In this document: positions 48,999 through 59,245 of the stretch, piece after piece | How the letters are laid out: each line of letters opens with the position of its first letter | Position numbering within the stretch: the stretch's first letter is position 1 | DNA from: Bauldia sp. | GTDB lineage: Bacteria; Pseudomonadota; Alphaproteobacteria; Rhizobiales; Kaistiaceae | Reading direction: 5' to 3' | Assembly (NCBI GenBank): GCA_026126025.1 | Contig: JAHCJZ010000006.1 | Span: 1-64,000, forward strand | Length of the DNA: 64,000 nucleotides | Position numbers and translations under genes: made by a program | Notes under the pieces: model-generated | Seen by the model: the letters and a program-made list of their open reading frames with translations, nothing else | Told to the model about the DNA's origin: nothing | Database searches by the model: none

Positions 48999-50193
48999 CC
49001 GGTTCGGCCGGGTAGAGGTAATCGCGCGTGATCGGCACGGCGTCGATGCGCTTGGCGATCTGGAGCTGGAAGACGCCGAGCGTCAGGAGCCGCAGCGAGG
49101 TTGCGGTGACGCGGAGGTAGAACTCCCACATCCGACAGAAGCGCTCGTCGAAGCGTTCCGCGAACTCGGCGCGATGGCGCTGGAAGCGCTCGTGCCAGGC
49201 ATCCAGCGTCTTCGCATAGTGGACGCGCCAGACCTCGAGGTCGGCGAGCCAGAGGCCGTGCTTCTCGATCAGCGGCGTCAGCTCGGAAAGGCTCGGCAGA
49301 TAGGCGCCGGGGAAGATGTATTTCCGGATCCAGGCGTTGATCGGCTCGGGCGGCGTGTTGCGGCCGATGGTGTGGAGGAGGGCGATGCCGTCGGGCTTCA
49401 GCAGCCGGTCGAGGTGGCTGAAGAACTCGCGGAAATTCCGCCGCCCGACATGCTCGAACATCCCGACCGAGACGATGCGGTCATAGGCGCCGGGCTCGGT
49501 GCGATAGTCCTGCAGCTTGAAGGTGACGCGATCCGATAGGCCTTCCTCCCGCGCCCGCGCCACCGAGGTCTCGTACTGGTCGGTCGAGAGCGTGACGCCG
49601 GTGACCTTCGCGCCATAGTCGCGGGCGAGGGTCAGCGCCATGCCGCCCCAGCCGGAGCCGATGTCGAGCACCGTCATGCCCGGCTCGATCAGGAGCTTGC
49701 GCGCAATGTGGCGCTTCTTGTCGCGCTGCGCCTCCTCCAGCGAGGTCACGCCGTCGCGCCAGTAGCCGCAGGAGTACTGCATATCCTCGTCGAGGAAGAG
49801 CGTGTAGAGGCGGTGGTCGAGGTCGTAATGGTGCTGGATGTTGCGCCGTGCCCGGCCGATCGTGTTGACGCTGAGCATCGCGCCGCGGCGGCGGGCGGCG
49901 CCGGCGAGCCCCATCGGCTCGCGGCGATGCGCCGACACCATGATGATCTCCAGGAGGTCGGCGAGCGTGCCGTCCTCGACGCTCCACGAGCCGTCCATGT
50001 AGCCTTCGCCGAGGATGAGGCCGGGATTGCGCAGGATGCGCCAGACATAGCGGCGGTCGTGGATGCGCATCGTCGCGGCCGGTCCGGTGCCGGCCGTTCC
50101 GAAGGTCTGCCTGTTGCCGTCGGCGTCGGCCACGGTCAGCTGCCCGTGCGAGATCAGGCGGCCGAGGAGCCGGTCGAGCGGGAACAGCGACAT
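48937..50193 (-). CDS. cfa: cyclopropane-fatty-acyl-phospholipid synthase
   Basis: A 418-residue SAM-dependent enzyme that methylenates double bonds of membrane phospholipid acyl chains. The SAM motif is [20 protein letters not shown]; other family segments are [39 protein letters not shown], and [20 protein letters not shown] with FPGAYLPSL. The ATG at 50193 gives [20 protein letters not shown]; a GTG three bases upstream is possible. Its Arg/Pro-rich C-terminal tail is encoded opposite the end of murB (62-nt antisense overlap). It interrupts the usual murB-ddl neighbourhood. Confidence 0.95.
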   Translation of the reverse strand: MSLFPLDRLLGRLISHGQLTVADADGNRQTFGTAGTGPAATMRIHDRRYVWRILRNPGLILGEGYMDGSWSVEDGTLADLLEIIMVSAHRREPMGLAGAARRRGAMLSVNTIGRARRNIQHHYDLDHRLYTLFLDEDMQYSCGYWRDGVTSLEEAQRDKKRHIARKLLIEPGMTVLDIGSGWGGMALTLARDYGAKVTGVTLSTDQYETSVARAREEGLSDRVTFKLQDYRTEPGAYDRIVSVGMFEHVGRRNFREFFSHLDRLLKPDGIALLHTIGRNTPPEPINAWIRKYIFPGAYLPSLSELTPLIEKHGLWLADLEVWRVHYAKTLDAWHERFQRHRAEFAERFDERFCRMWEFYLRVTATSLRLLTLGVFQLQIAKRIDAVPITRDYLYPAEPVSPAPETARPKSRARTRPVA

Positions 50194-50275
50194 CACGCAC
50201 CTCCCGACATCTGCCGCGATGTTACGCCGGCCGGACGCGACCGCAAAGGCAAGCGCCGCCGATGCCGCGCCGGTC

Positions 50276-50341
50276 GATACAAACGGGCGCGGAAATGTAT
50301 CGCCCTGTATCTCGCGCGAAGAGCGGCAACGCGTTGATACA
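50276..50341. promoter_or_regulatory. four phased TGTATC/GATACA hexamers in a divergent promoter
   Basis: GATACA at 50276 and 50336, and TGTATC at 50296 and 50306, all fall on multiples of 10 bp from each other (20, 10 and 30). The central pair forms a direct repeat TGTATC-N4-TGTATC, a spacing typical of OmpR/PhoB-type response regulators. The site lies between the cfa start (50193, minus) and the EF-hand gene (50434, plus). Regulator unknown. Confidence 0.45.
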
Positions 50342-50433
50342 AAAGCGCTCCTGGTCGCCATAGTTCCGCGCGCCGGCGCATCCCAAGTCCGCCTCGTGCA
50401 ACCCCGCACGGACCCCCACGAAGGAGGACTTCG

Positions 50434-51036
50434 ATGTTCCGCACCACCACCCGCAAGATCGCCGCCGGTGCGCTTGCCGCCACCGCGCTCGTCTCCGGCT
50501 TCGCGTTCGCGATCCCCAGCTATGCCCAGGACGCCGAAACCCCGACCGAGGTCGCGGCCGGGCCGGGCGTCGCGCTGCGCTGGCAGGCCGGAGGCCCCGG
50601 CGAGATCCGGCTCGGCCTCCCGTTCGGCGAGGGCGGCGACCTCTTCGCCACGTTCGACACCGACGGCGACGGCCGCGTCACCCAGGCCGAGATCGACGCG
50701 GCGCGCGCCGCCGAGCTTGAGACCTACGACACCAATGGCGACGGCGTGCTGTCGCTCGAGGAGTACATCGCGCTCCTTACCGACCAGCTCCGCGAGCGCC
50801 TGGTCGACGCCTTCCAGCATCTCGACGCGGACGGCGACGGGTCGATCACCGCCGAGGAGTTCAACGTGATGAGCGGCATCGTCGCCCGCCTCGACAGCAA
50901 TGGCGACGGCGCGCTCAGCGACGAGGACCGGCCGGAGCGCGACCAGACTCGTCCGCTGGAGCGCCCAGGACACGGTGGTCCGGGCGGCGAGGATGGGCCG
51001 CGCGGTTTCATCCGCGGGCCGATCATCATCCGCTAG
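50434..51036 (+). CDS. exported four-EF-hand calcium-binding protein
   Basis: A 200-residue secreted protein. The signal peptide spans residues 1-32 (AAGALAATALVSGFAFAIPS, ending SYAQD). Four EF-hand loops follow: DTDGDGRVTQAE, DTNGDGVLSLEE, DADGDGSITAEE and DSNGDGALSDED, each with Asp/Asn ligands at positions 1, 3, 5 and a terminal Glu or Asp. The C-terminus is Gly/Arg/Pro-rich. A strong AAGGAGG precedes the ATG. Calcium binding is highly likely; the role is unknown. Phased hexamers upstream suggest envelope-stress or metal regulation. Confidence 0.92.
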   Translation: MFRTTTRKIAAGALAATALVSGFAFAIPSYAQDAETPTEVAAGPGVALRWQAGGPGEIRLGLPFGEGGDLFATFDTDGDGRVTQAEIDAARAAELETYDTNGDGVLSLEEYIALLTDQLRERLVDAFQHLDADGDGSITAEEFNVMSGIVARLDSNGDGALSDEDRPERDQTRPLERPGHGGPGGEDGPRGFIRGPIIIR

Positions 51037-51052
51037 CAGCAAGGGGCCTCGC

Positions 51053-51085
51053 AACGCCGCGGTAGATTCTACCGCGGCGTTTCTC
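51053..51085 (+). terminator. intrinsic terminator after the EF-hand gene
   Basis: AACGCCGCGGTAGA and TCTACCGCGGCGTT are perfect complements over 14 bp, with a minimal loop, followed by TTTCTC. It starts 16 nt after the EF-hand stop and also lies directly beyond the end of the converging AT-rich gene. Confidence 0.8.
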
Positions 51086-51090
51086 ACGGC

Positions 51091-51890
51091 CTAAGTATTA
51101 TGATGCTGCCGCTGGAGAACATTACTAGAGGATCGTCGAAGCGTTGTAGAAATACTTTTTGTGGACGGCCCGTACATAGCTGAAACTATACTCCAACCAA
51201 TTCTGTCTCCTAAGAACTTATCTAATAGGAAGACGATGCCTATGGGAATGGCCACAAACACCGCTATATCAGCGATGGACAGCTCTGCTGAAGCGTTTAG
51301 CTGCGGACCCATAACAAGGTAGGCTGCTGCCAGTATTAGGGCGATCAGAGGGAGAGCTGCGATCTTTCTGGCTGCAGATAACGCAATGAATCTTCCCGCG
51401 CGGAAGAGTCCTTGCTCCTTTCCGTTGGCTAGAAACTGTGGCGCGGACATTTTCGACGAGTGGTCTATAACCGCTAGAAAGGCGTCACCGGCGCGGAGAT
51501 ACTCAAAGTTGATCGCAATTCCATTGTCGACAGTGGACAGTTGCGCGCCATTGTTTTCATCGTCATTTGAAAGTATTTTCATGCTCAATATGTCAGATGG
51601 ATTAACAGCTATAATTGTCGCATGCACAGAATCGGAGAATCGCACAGTCTCAGTTCCTGTGTTTCGTAAAAGGACATAGAATCTATTATTTCTTCCTTAG
51701 GTGAGTGGGATGCCGATGGCATTAGCTTTACTTCCGGAAATTCGTTCTGTTCTGATAGATACCTAGCAAAGACAAACGTCGGCCGCTTGATAGTGCTTAT
51801 ACGAATCTGAAATTTCGAACGGCTGCGCATGTGCGTGTAGTACGCAAACACAAGGCCGACGACACCTATAAGCCATCCAATCCAATCCAT
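51091..51890 (-). pseudogene. frameshifted AT-rich hypothetical membrane-protein gene
   Basis: Two overlapping frames together look like one protein. The first (51890 down to about 51690) has a membrane segment MDWIGWLIGVVGLVFAYYTH, then RISTIKRPTFVFARYL. Near 51680-51695 the frame is lost; the other frame continues with NNRFYVLLRNTGTETVRFSD, then IDHSSKMSAPQFLANGKEQG and two more membrane helices (AALPLIALILAAAYLVMG and ADIAVFVAIPIGIVFLLDKF). A single-base change would join them. GC is much lower than the flanks, suggesting acquired DNA. A sequencing error cannot be excluded. No family recognised. Confidence 0.55.
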
Positions 51891-52077
51891 TGTGCCACCC
51901 CCTACGGACGACCCGCCTGCCGATACGGTGAGGCCGACGTTGAACGGGCAATTTAGTAGCCGGGGGGCTTGGTTCGAAAGTCATGGTTAACTCTTGTTAA
52001 CCATTCGGGTGCTACGCCCGGATCACGGCGTTTCCGACAGCTCCGGCAAGGGGCGCGGCCGCGGATCGGCAGGGGCG

Positions 52078-52998
52078 ATGGCGAAGCATGTGGCGGTGCT
52101 GATGGGCGGGTGGTCCGCCGAGCGGGAAATCTCGCTCAGCTCCGGCAATGGCTGCGCCGATGCGCTGGAATCCGCCGGCTATCGCGTCACCCGCGTCGAC
52201 GTGCAGCGCGACATCGCCGAGGTGCTCGGCCGGCTCCGGCCGGACGTCGCGTTCAACGCGCTGCACGGCCCCTATGGCGAGGACGGCACCATCCAGGGCG
52301 TCCTCGAAATCCTCGGCATTCCCTACACGCATTCCGGCGTGATGGCCTCGGCCCTCGCCATGGACAAGGGGCGCGCCAAGACCGTCATGGCGGCCGCCGG
52401 CGTCCCGGTCGCCGAATCGGTCAATCTCGACCGGCACGAGGCGGCGAAGGCCCATGCGATGGCGCCCCCCTATGTCGTGAAGCCGATCAACGAGGGATCG
52501 AGCTTCGGCGTCCTCATCGTGCGGGAAGGGGCGAACCGGCCGCCCGCCGAGCTCGCGAGCGACGACTGGCGCTATGGCGACCTCGTGATGGCCGAGCGGT
52601 TCATCCCCGGCCGCGAGCTCACCTGCGCGGTGGTGAAGGACGAGGCGACGGACGTCATCGAGGTCGTCACCCGCGAGCCCTTCTACGATTTCACCGCAAA
52701 GTATGCCGCGGGCGGGTCAATTCACGTCCTGCCGGCAAAACTTTCACCAGTTGTTTACCAAAATGTACGGATGCTGACCGTACGGGCGCATCAGGCGCTG
52801 GGGTGCCGCGGGGTCAGCCGCGCCGACTTCCGGTTCGACGAGGAAAAACCGGGCGGCGGCGAGCTCATCTGCCTCGAAGTGAACACCCAGCCCGGCATGA
52901 CGCCCACGTCATTGGTGCCGGAGATGGCGGCGCATGCCGGCATGTCGTTTTCGGCGCTGTGTTCGTGGATGGTGGAGGACGCATCGTGCGGTCGGTAG
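52078..52998 (+). CDS. ddl: D-alanine--D-alanine ligase
   Basis: Ddl makes the D-Ala-D-Ala dipeptide used by MurF. The 306-residue ATP-grasp enzyme has [19 protein letters not shown] at the N-terminus, [20 protein letters not shown], the ATP-binding [19 protein letters not shown], the metal/substrate region [11 protein letters not shown], and [20 protein letters not shown]. The ATG at 52078 follows AGGGGCG; upstream in-frame codons lie in low-quality sequence next to the AT-rich block. It restarts the dcw gene order after the cfa/EF-hand interruption. It overlaps ftsQ by 13 nt. Confidence 0.96.
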   Translation: MAKHVAVLMGGWSAEREISLSSGNGCADALESAGYRVTRVDVQRDIAEVLGRLRPDVAFNALHGPYGEDGTIQGVLEILGIPYTHSGVMASALAMDKGRAKTVMAAAGVPVAESVNLDRHEAAKAHAMAPPYVVKPINEGSSFGVLIVREGANRPPAELASDDWRYGDLVMAERFIPGRELTCAVVKDEATDVIEVVTREPFYDFTAKYAAGGSIHVLPAKLSPVVYQNVRMLTVRAHQALGCRGVSRADFRFDEEKPGGGELICLEVNTQPGMTPTSLVPEMAAHAGMSFSALCSWMVEDASCGR

Positions 52999-53906
52999 CG
53001 CAGATTGCGCTGGAGCGGGGAGCGGTCGAGATTCCCGACCGGCTGCGGGTGCGGCTTCCGGTGATGGCGCTGCCGCCGGTATTGCGCCGCCCGGCGCGCC
53101 TGCTGTCGCGGATCGACATTGCCATCCCACGCCGCTTCGGCCTGAAGGCGACGGTCGTGCTCCTCCTCGCCACCGGGATCTACGGCGTCATCCTCGGCGG
53201 CCATGTCGACGCGATCTTCGGCGGGCTCACCGCTGCGGCCGGCATGCAGGTCGCCTCGGTGCAGATCAGCGGGCAGAGCGAGACCGCCGAGCTCGACATT
53301 CTCGACGCGCTTGCCCTGCCGGACCACAATTCGCTCGTCACCTTCGACGCCGAGGCCGCGCGCCAGCGCGTCGAGACGCTGCCCTGGGTGGCCTCGGCGA
53401 GCGTGCGCAAGGTCTATCCCGACCGCATCGAGGTCTCGATCGTCGAGCGCGAGGCCTACGCGCTGTGGCAGCACAGCGGCCGGGTCGCGCTGGTCGACGA
53501 GACCGGGCACATCCTCTCGGCGATGGTGCCGACGCGCTATGCCGGGCTGCTCCTCGTCGTCGGCGCGGGCGCGCAGGCCCAGGCCGCCGAGATCCTCGGC
53601 ATCATCAACGATTTCCCCGAGCTGAAATCGCAGATCCGCGCTGCGACCCTGGTCGCCGGCCGGCGCTGGAACCTGACGCTGCGCAACGGCATTACCGTGC
53701 TCCTTCCCGAGGACGACCCGCTCCCCGCTCTGATCCAGCTCGTCAGCCTCGACCAGGCGAGCGGGCTCCTGTCGCGCGACATCGTCAGCGTCGATCTCCG
53801 CCTGCCGGGCCGGATGACCGTCCGCCTCGACGAGGCGGGCATGGAGGCGATCGAGGACTATGTCGACGAGCGCGCCGCGCTGCCGGCGGCGAGGGGGGCG
53901 GCATGA
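52986..53906 (+). CDS. ftsQ: cell division protein FtsQ
   Basis: FtsQ is the bitopic core of the FtsQLB divisome complex. The 306-residue protein has a transmembrane segment at about residues 59-76 ([20 protein letters not shown]), then a POTRA domain ([20 protein letters not shown], then [36 protein letters not shown]) and the beta domain with [13 protein letters not shown]. The start is taken as GTG 52986, overlapping ddl by 13 nt; an internal ATG near 53064 is an alternative. It overlaps ftsA by 4 nt. Confidence 0.93.
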   Translation: MRSVAQIALERGAVEIPDRLRVRLPVMALPPVLRRPARLLSRIDIAIPRRFGLKATVVLLLATGIYGVILGGHVDAIFGGLTAAAGMQVASVQISGQSETAELDILDALALPDHNSLVTFDAEAARQRVETLPWVASASVRKVYPDRIEVSIVEREAYALWQHSGRVALVDETGHILSAMVPTRYAGLLLVVGAGAQAQAAEILGIINDFPELKSQIRAATLVAGRRWNLTLRNGITVLLPEDDPLPALIQLVSLDQASGLLSRDIVSVDLRLPGRMTVRLDEAGMEAIEDYVDERAALPAARGAA

Positions 53907-55228
53907 AGCTCATCGGCCCCGCCGACGGCGGCTCCTCGCTCTCGCGGCTGACGCCGAAGAAGACGACGGCGGTCGCCGTCCTCGACATCGGCTCGTCCAA
54001 GATCTGCTGCATGATCGCGCGGCTGAAGCCGAGCGAGCCGGGCGAGGCGCTGCCCGGCCGCACCCACACCGTGCAGCTCATCGGCATCGGCCACCAGAAG
54101 GCGCGCGGCGTGAAGTCCGGCGCGATCGTCGACCTCGAAGCCGCCGAGCGCGCGATCCGGCTCGCGGTCGACGCCGCGGAGCGGATGGCGCGGGTCACCA
54201 TCGATTCGCTCGTCGTCAACGTCGCGAGCGGCCGGCTCGCCAGCGAGACCTTCTCGGCGCAGGTGCCGGTCGCCGGGGCCGAGGTCGGCGAGGCCGACAT
54301 CGGCCGCGTCCTCGCCGCCGGCCGCGCGCACTCCGTCAGCGAAGGCCGCACCGTCGTCCACTCGCTGCCCATCGGCTACAGCCTCGACGGCCATCGCGGC
54401 GTCCGCGATCCGCGCGGCATGGTGGGGCGGACGCTCGGCGTCGACATGCATGTCGTCACCGCCAATTTCGCGCCGCTGGAGAACCTCGAGCTGTGCGTCA
54501 ATCGCAGCCACCTTGCGATCGCCGCGACCGTCGCCAACCCCTATGCCAGCGGCCTTGCGACGCTGGTCGACGACGAGGCCGATCTCGGCGTCGTCACCGT
54601 CGATCTCGGCGCCGCGACCACGACGATGGCCGTCTTCCTCAACGGCCAGTTCATCCATGCCGACGGCATCGCGATCGGCGGCCATCACATCACGGTCGAC
54701 ATCGCCCGCGGGCTCTCCACCAGCCTCGAATCCGCCGAGCGGCTGAAGCTGATGCATGGCAGCGCCCTCGTCAGCGGCGCCGACGACGCGGACATCCTCT
54801 CCGTGCCGCCGCTCGGCGACGAGGAGCGCGAGGTGCCGAACCGGCTGCCGCGCGCCGCGCTCAACCGCATCATCCGCGCCCGGGTCGAGGAGATCCTCGA
54901 ACTGGTGCGCGACCGGCTCAACGATTCCGGCTTTGCCGCGCTCGTCGGCCGCCGCATCGTCCTCACCGGCGGCGCCAGCCAGCTCAACGGTCTCGCCGAG
55001 GCAGCGCGCCGCATCCTGGCGCGCAATGTCCGCCTCGGCCGGCCGCTGGGCGTTTCCGGTCTTCCCGAAGTCGCGCGGGGTCCGTCCCACGCCACAACCG
55101 TCGGCATGCTGATCTATCCGCAGGCCGGGGGAATCGAGTTGTCCGCCCATCGGCCGGAAGCCGTGCGGGCAACGGGTACAGGAGGTTACTTCAGCCGGTT
55201 CAGCCGCTGGTTGAAGGAGAGTTTCTAG
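53903..55228 (+). CDS. ftsA: cell division protein FtsA
   Basis: FtsA is the actin-like protein that anchors FtsZ to the membrane. The 441-residue protein has the ATP-binding VAVLDIGSSKICCMIARL, the 1C-domain region EAADIGRVLAAGR-like, phosphate 2 LGVVTVDLGAATTTMAVFLN, HADGIAIGGHHITVDIARGL, and IVLTGGASQLNGLAEAARRI. The C-terminal amphipathic membrane-targeting helix is GYFSRFSRWLKESF. It overlaps ftsQ by 4 nt. An 84-nt gap separates it from ftsZ. Confidence 0.97.
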   Translation: MKLIGPADGGSSLSRLTPKKTTAVAVLDIGSSKICCMIARLKPSEPGEALPGRTHTVQLIGIGHQKARGVKSGAIVDLEAAERAIRLAVDAAERMARVTIDSLVVNVASGRLASETFSAQVPVAGAEVGEADIGRVLAAGRAHSVSEGRTVVHSLPIGYSLDGHRGVRDPRGMVGRTLGVDMHVVTANFAPLENLELCVNRSHLAIAATVANPYASGLATLVDDEADLGVVTVDLGAATTTMAVFLNGQFIHADGIAIGGHHITVDIARGLSTSLESAERLKLMHGSALVSGADDADILSVPPLGDEEREVPNRLPRAALNRIIRARVEEILELVRDRLNDSGFAALVGRRIVLTGGASQLNGLAEAARRILARNVRLGRPLGVSGLPEVARGPSHATTVGMLIYPQAGGIELSAHRPEAVRATGTGGYFSRFSRWLKESF

Positions 55229-55312
55229 GCTCGGACGGCGCGGCGGCGCCATCCGCAACACGAGCTTGGGCCGCAGACGCGGGCGGCCCGGAACGAGGGG
55301 TCACGAGGTGCC

Positions 55313-57088
55313 ATGTCCATCAATCTGAAACTGCCTGACATCAAGGAACTGAAGCCCAAGATCACCGTGTTCGGCGTCGGCGGCGCCGGCGGCAACGCCG
55401 TCAACAACATGATCCGATCGGGCCTCGAAGGCTGCGAGTTCGTCGTCGCGAACACCGATTCCCAGGCGCTGATGTCGTCGCGCGCCGAGCGGCGCATCCA
55501 GATGGGCGTCGGTGCCACGCAGGGCCTCGGTGCCGGGTCGCAGCCCCAGGTCGGCCGCTCCGCGGCGGAAGAGGTGCTCGACGAGATCTCCGACCATCTC
55601 ACCGGCGCGCACATGATCTTCGTCACCGCGGGCATGGGCGGCGGCACCGGCACCGGTGCGGCGCCGGTCATCGCGCGGGCCGCGCGCGAGCAGGGCATCC
55701 TCACCGTCGGCGTCGTCACCAAGCCGTTCCAGTTCGAGGGCGCGCGGCGCATGCGGGTCGCCGATGCGGGCATCGCCGACCTCCAGGAGAACGTCGACAC
55801 CCTCATCGTCATCCCGAACCAGAACCTCTTCCGGATCGCCAACGAGAAGACGACCTTCGCGGACGCCTTCGCGATGGCCGATCAGGTGCTGTTCTCGGGC
55901 GTCGCCTGCATCACCGACCTCATGGTCAAGGAAGGCCTCATCAATCTCGACTTCGCCGACGTTCGCTCGGTGATGCGCGAGATGGGCAAGGCCATGATGG
56001 GCACCGGCGAAGCCTCCGGCAGCGGCCGCGCCCAGCAGGCGGCCGAGGCCGCGATCGCCAACCCGCTCCTCGACGAGACCTCGATGCGCGGGGCCAAGGG
56101 CCTACTGATCTCGATCACCGGCGGCCGCGACCTCACGCTGTTCGAGGTCGACGAGGCGGCGACGCGCATCCGCGAGGAGGTCGATCCCGACGCCAACATC
56201 ATCCTCGGCGCCACCTTCGACGAGACGATGGAAGGCGTGATCCGGGTGTCGGTGGTCGCCACCGGCATCGACAGCGAAGTCAGCGAACAGGCCCGCCGCT
56301 CCGAGCAGCGGATCGCCGAGCTCTCGCGGCCGACCCGCCCGGCGAGCCCGCCGCTGGCGAGCCGCGCCTCGGAAGCCGCCAAGCCGCTGACCGCCGCGCT
56401 CCGCGCCACGGCACAGCCGCAGCAGGCCGCCGCACCGCAATCGGCTCCGGCGGCGCACGCGCATGCCGAGCCTCTCCCGGCCGAGCCGGTCGCGCATGCC
56501 GAGCCTCGCCCGGCAGCGACCGATCCGGCCGTCACCATCGGCCCCTATAGCGGCTACGGCTCGGGCTACGCCGCCCGGGATCCGGACGACCATCACATGC
56601 CGGCCGATGCCGCGCCGCTTCCGGCGCCGGAGCCGTTCATTCCGCCCCAGCCGGAAATCCCCCCGGCGCGGGTGGTGCGCTCGGAGGATCTGCCGCCGCA
56701 TGTGCAGCGCCAGATCACCCCGCGCGCGCCGGAGGAGGATCGCGGTCCGCGCGGCCTGATCAGCCGCCTCGCCAAGGGCCTCGGCCGCCGCGAGGACGCC
56801 GCGCCCGAGCCCGAGCGTCAGGCGCCGCGTCCGGCCGCTCCGCGTTCGCAGCCGGCGTCCGCCGCTCCGACGCGCCTTGCCCAGCAGCCCGGGCTGCATC
56901 GCCCCGTCGGCCCGAACCTCGACCAGGGCCGCCGCGCCGACCCGGTCGGGCAGCGTCCGCCGTCGGACGGGCTCTACCGGCCGCGCCAGGGCGACCTCGA
57001 TCCGCACGGCCGGTCCATCCCGCGCGACACAAGGCAGGACGACGGGGAGCTGGAGATTCCGGCCTTCCTTCGCCGCCAGGCCAACTAG
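55313..57088 (+). CDS. ftsZ: cell division protein FtsZ with long C-terminal linker
   Basis: FtsZ is the tubulin-like GTPase forming the Z ring. Of 591 residues the first about 320 form the GTPase core: [18 protein letters not shown], the tubulin signature G109-GGTGTG115, [20 protein letters not shown] and [11 protein letters not shown] with the T7-loop. A linker of about 240 residues rich in Ala/Pro/Arg follows, then the conserved C-terminal peptide [16 protein letters not shown] that binds FtsA and others. The extended length is typical of Rhizobiales. An intrinsic terminator follows. Confidence 0.98.
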   Translation: MSINLKLPDIKELKPKITVFGVGGAGGNAVNNMIRSGLEGCEFVVANTDSQALMSSRAERRIQMGVGATQGLGAGSQPQVGRSAAEEVLDEISDHLTGAHMIFVTAGMGGGTGTGAAPVIARAAREQGILTVGVVTKPFQFEGARRMRVADAGIADLQENVDTLIVIPNQNLFRIANEKTTFADAFAMADQVLFSGVACITDLMVKEGLINLDFADVRSVMREMGKAMMGTGEASGSGRAQQAAEAAIANPLLDETSMRGAKGLLISITGGRDLTLFEVDEAATRIREEVDPDANIILGATFDETMEGVIRVSVVATGIDSEVSEQARRSEQRIAELSRPTRPASPPLASRASEAAKPLTAALRATAQPQQAAAPQSAPAAHAHAEPLPAEPVAHAEPRPAATDPAVTIGPYSGYGSGYAARDPDDHHMPADAAPLPAPEPFIPPQPEIPPARVVRSEDLPPHVQRQITPRAPEEDRGPRGLISRLAKGLGRREDAAPEPERQAPRPAAPRSQPASAAPTRLAQQPGLHRPVGPNLDQGRRADPVGQRPPSDGLYRPRQGDLDPHGRSIPRDTRQDDGELEIPAFLRRQAN

Positions 57089-57107
57089 TACCTGCGTCCC
57101 CTCGAAG

Positions 57108-57145
57108 AGCCGGTCCGGGCCGCCGCCCGGGCCGGCTTTGCTTTT
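57108..57145 (+). terminator. intrinsic terminator after ftsZ
   Basis: AGCCGGTCCGGGC and GCCCGGGCCGGCT pair over 13 bp (one G-T wobble) around a short CGCC loop, followed by TTGCTTTT. It begins 20 nt after the ftsZ stop and separates ftsZ from lpxC, which must have its own promoter in the 57146-57287 gap. Confidence 0.85.
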
Positions 57146-57287
57146 AGGAGATGGCCGTAACACCCCGTCATGAACCGTGATTTGGTCGGGTTCCTGACTC
57201 CACCTAATGTTGCACCGCAGCGACAGGGGACGACTCGGGCGCCTTTGAGTCCAATGGCTTGCCCGTATTTGACGGATTGAGACCGCG

Positions 57288-58211
57288 ATGACGGCGCGGG
57301 TCCTCCAGACCACCATCAGCCATCCGGTGAATTTGTCGGGCGTCGGCATCCATTGCGGACAGCCGGCCACGGTGCGCATCGTGCCCGCCGGCGCCGATCA
57401 CGGGATCGTCTTCCGCCGCGCGCGGGGCGGAGCGGACACGATCCGCGCCGACGTCGCGCATATCGGCGCGACCGACCACTGCACCACGCTGGTCGGCGAC
57501 GGCTGGTCCGTCGCGACGGTCGAGCACCTTCTCGCGGCGCTGTCGGGCCTTGAGATCGACAATGCGCTGGTCGAGATCGACGGTCCCGAAGTGCCGGCGA
57601 TGGACGGCAGCGCTGCGCCCTTCTTCGAGGCGCTGGACCAGGCCGGCATCGAGACGCTGGACGCTCCGCGGCACTTCATCCGCGTCACGCGCGCAATCCG
57701 GGTCGAGCTCGGCCGTGCCGCCGCCGAGTTCCGGCCCGGTGCGCAGCGCCGCTTCGAGGTCGAGCTCGATTTCGCCAACCCGGTCGTCGGCCGGCAGACC
57801 TACGCCGCAGACCTTTCGCCCGACCTCTTCCGCCGCGACATCGGGCCGGCGCGCACCTTCGGCTTCCTCGCGGAGGCGCAGGCGCTGTGGAGCCGCGGCT
57901 TCGCGCTCGGCGCGTCGCTCGACAATGCGCTCGTCGTCGGCGACGGCCACATCGTCAATCCCGACGGCGCCCGCTTCGCGGACGAGTTCGCGCGCCACAA
58001 GGCAGTCGACGCGATCGGTGACCTCGCGCTGGCGGGTGCGCCGATCCTCGGGACGTTCCACACCCATCGCGGCGGCCACAGCCTCCACGCGCTGGCGCTG
58101 AAGACGCTGCTCGCCACGCCCGATGCGTACGAGATCCTGGAGCAGCCGGCGCCGCGTTTCGGCCGTCTGGCCGGTTTCTCCGCCGCCGTCTACGGCCCCG
58201 CGGTTTCCTGA
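57288..58211 (+). CDS. lpxC: UDP-3-O-acyl-N-acetylglucosamine deacetylase
   Basis: LpxC is the zinc enzyme for the committed step of lipid A synthesis. The 307-residue protein starts ARVLQTTISHPVNLSGVGIH. The zinc ligands are H80 in ATVEHLLAAL, and H237 and D241 in EFARHKAVDAIGDLAL; the general-acid H264 is in THRGGHSLHALAL. EVPAMDGSAAPF is also conserved. Following ftsZ is the usual alphaproteobacterial and gammaproteobacterial arrangement. The terminator between them suggests independent expression. Confidence 0.97.
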   Translation: MTARVLQTTISHPVNLSGVGIHCGQPATVRIVPAGADHGIVFRRARGGADTIRADVAHIGATDHCTTLVGDGWSVATVEHLLAALSGLEIDNALVEIDGPEVPAMDGSAAPFFEALDQAGIETLDAPRHFIRVTRAIRVELGRAAAEFRPGAQRRFEVELDFANPVVGRQTYAADLSPDLFRRDIGPARTFGFLAEAQALWSRGFALGASLDNALVVGDGHIVNPDGARFADEFARHKAVDAIGDLALAGAPILGTFHTHRGGHSLHALALKTLLATPDAYEILEQPAPRFGRLAGFSAAVYGPAVS

Positions 58212-58370
58212 TGAAGGCAGGGGAGGGCGGGATGCTGCCGCCATGCCGCCGCCATCTTGTGCCGCGAAGAACGGGTGCGGTCTTGCCACCATGGCGGGCC
58301 GCCGCTTAGTTTCGCCCCCACTTCGCACTCACCGTCGACTCGGCCCCTCAAGCGATCCCGGCAGCGTTTC

Positions 58371-59228
58371 ATGATCACACGGTCCGCCCTCGTCACCCCA
58401 GGCCGCGCTGTGTCCCGCCGCCTGCTTGCGGTCGCCGCGCTGGCGGGCGCGCTGGCGCTGTCGGGCTGCGGGGTGCTCGGAATCGGGACTGGCGACGAAT
58501 TGTCGACCGAACCGCCGCCGCCGGCCGAACAGCTCTACGCCGAGGGCCTCGCCTCGCTCGACGCCGGCCGTACGGGGGACGCGATCAAGGCCTTCGAGGA
58601 CATCGACCGCTACTATCCGGGCTCCGACTATGCGCGCCGGGCGATGGTGATGTCCGGCTTCGCGTCGTTCGAGAGCCGCGACTATGATTCCGCGATCGAT
58701 GCGACGGAGCGGTTCCTCACGCTCTACCCGACGCATCCCGACGCCGACTATGCGCTCTTCATCCTCGGCCAGTCGTATCTGCGCCAGATTCCGGACGTGA
58801 CGCGCGACCAGGAGGCGGCGCGGCGGGCGATGGCGACGATGGAAGAGCTGATCGCGCGCTTCCCCAACTCGGAGTATGTCCCCGAGGCGCAGACGACGCT
58901 GATCGCGGTCCGCGACCAGCTCGCCGGGCAGGAGATGCAGGTCGGCCGCTATTATCTGGAGCGCCGCGAGTACATCGCCGCGATCAACCGCTTCCAGACC
59001 GTGGTGGCGATCTACCAGGACACGCGCCACGTCGAGGAAGCGCTCTACCGCCTGACGGAGGCCAATCTCGCGATGGGCCTCCTCTCCGAGGCGCAGACCG
59101 CCGCCGCAGTGCTCGGCCACAATTTCCCGGGCAGCAGCTGGTATCAGCGCGCCTTCAACCTTCTGGCCGAGGTCGGCGCCCAGCCCGCCGAGAATCGCAA
59201 CTCGGACATCAGCCAGGCCTTCAACTGA
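58371..59228 (+). CDS. bamD: outer-membrane assembly lipoprotein BamD
   Basis: BamD is an essential lipoprotein of the BAM complex that inserts beta-barrel proteins into the outer membrane. The 285-residue protein has a lipoprotein signal with lipobox L-S-G-C33. TPR-like repeats follow: YAEGLASLDAGRTGDAIKAF, then FASFESRDYDSAIDATERFL, SYLRQIPDVTRDQEAARRAM and GRYYLERREYIAAINRFQTV. The start is ATG 58371. It is the usual neighbour between lpxC and recN in Rhizobiales. recN begins 17 nt after its stop. Confidence 0.95.
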   Translation: MITRSALVTPGRAVSRRLLAVAALAGALALSGCGVLGIGTGDELSTEPPPPAEQLYAEGLASLDAGRTGDAIKAFEDIDRYYPGSDYARRAMVMSGFASFESRDYDSAIDATERFLTLYPTHPDADYALFILGQSYLRQIPDVTRDQEAARRAMATMEELIARFPNSEYVPEAQTTLIAVRDQLAGQEMQVGRYYLERREYIAAINRFQTVVAIYQDTRHVEEALYRLTEANLAMGLLSEAQTAAAVLGHNFPGSSWYQRAFNLLAEVGAQPAENRNSDISQAFN

Positions 59229-59245
59229 CGGCCGGACGGAGGCCG

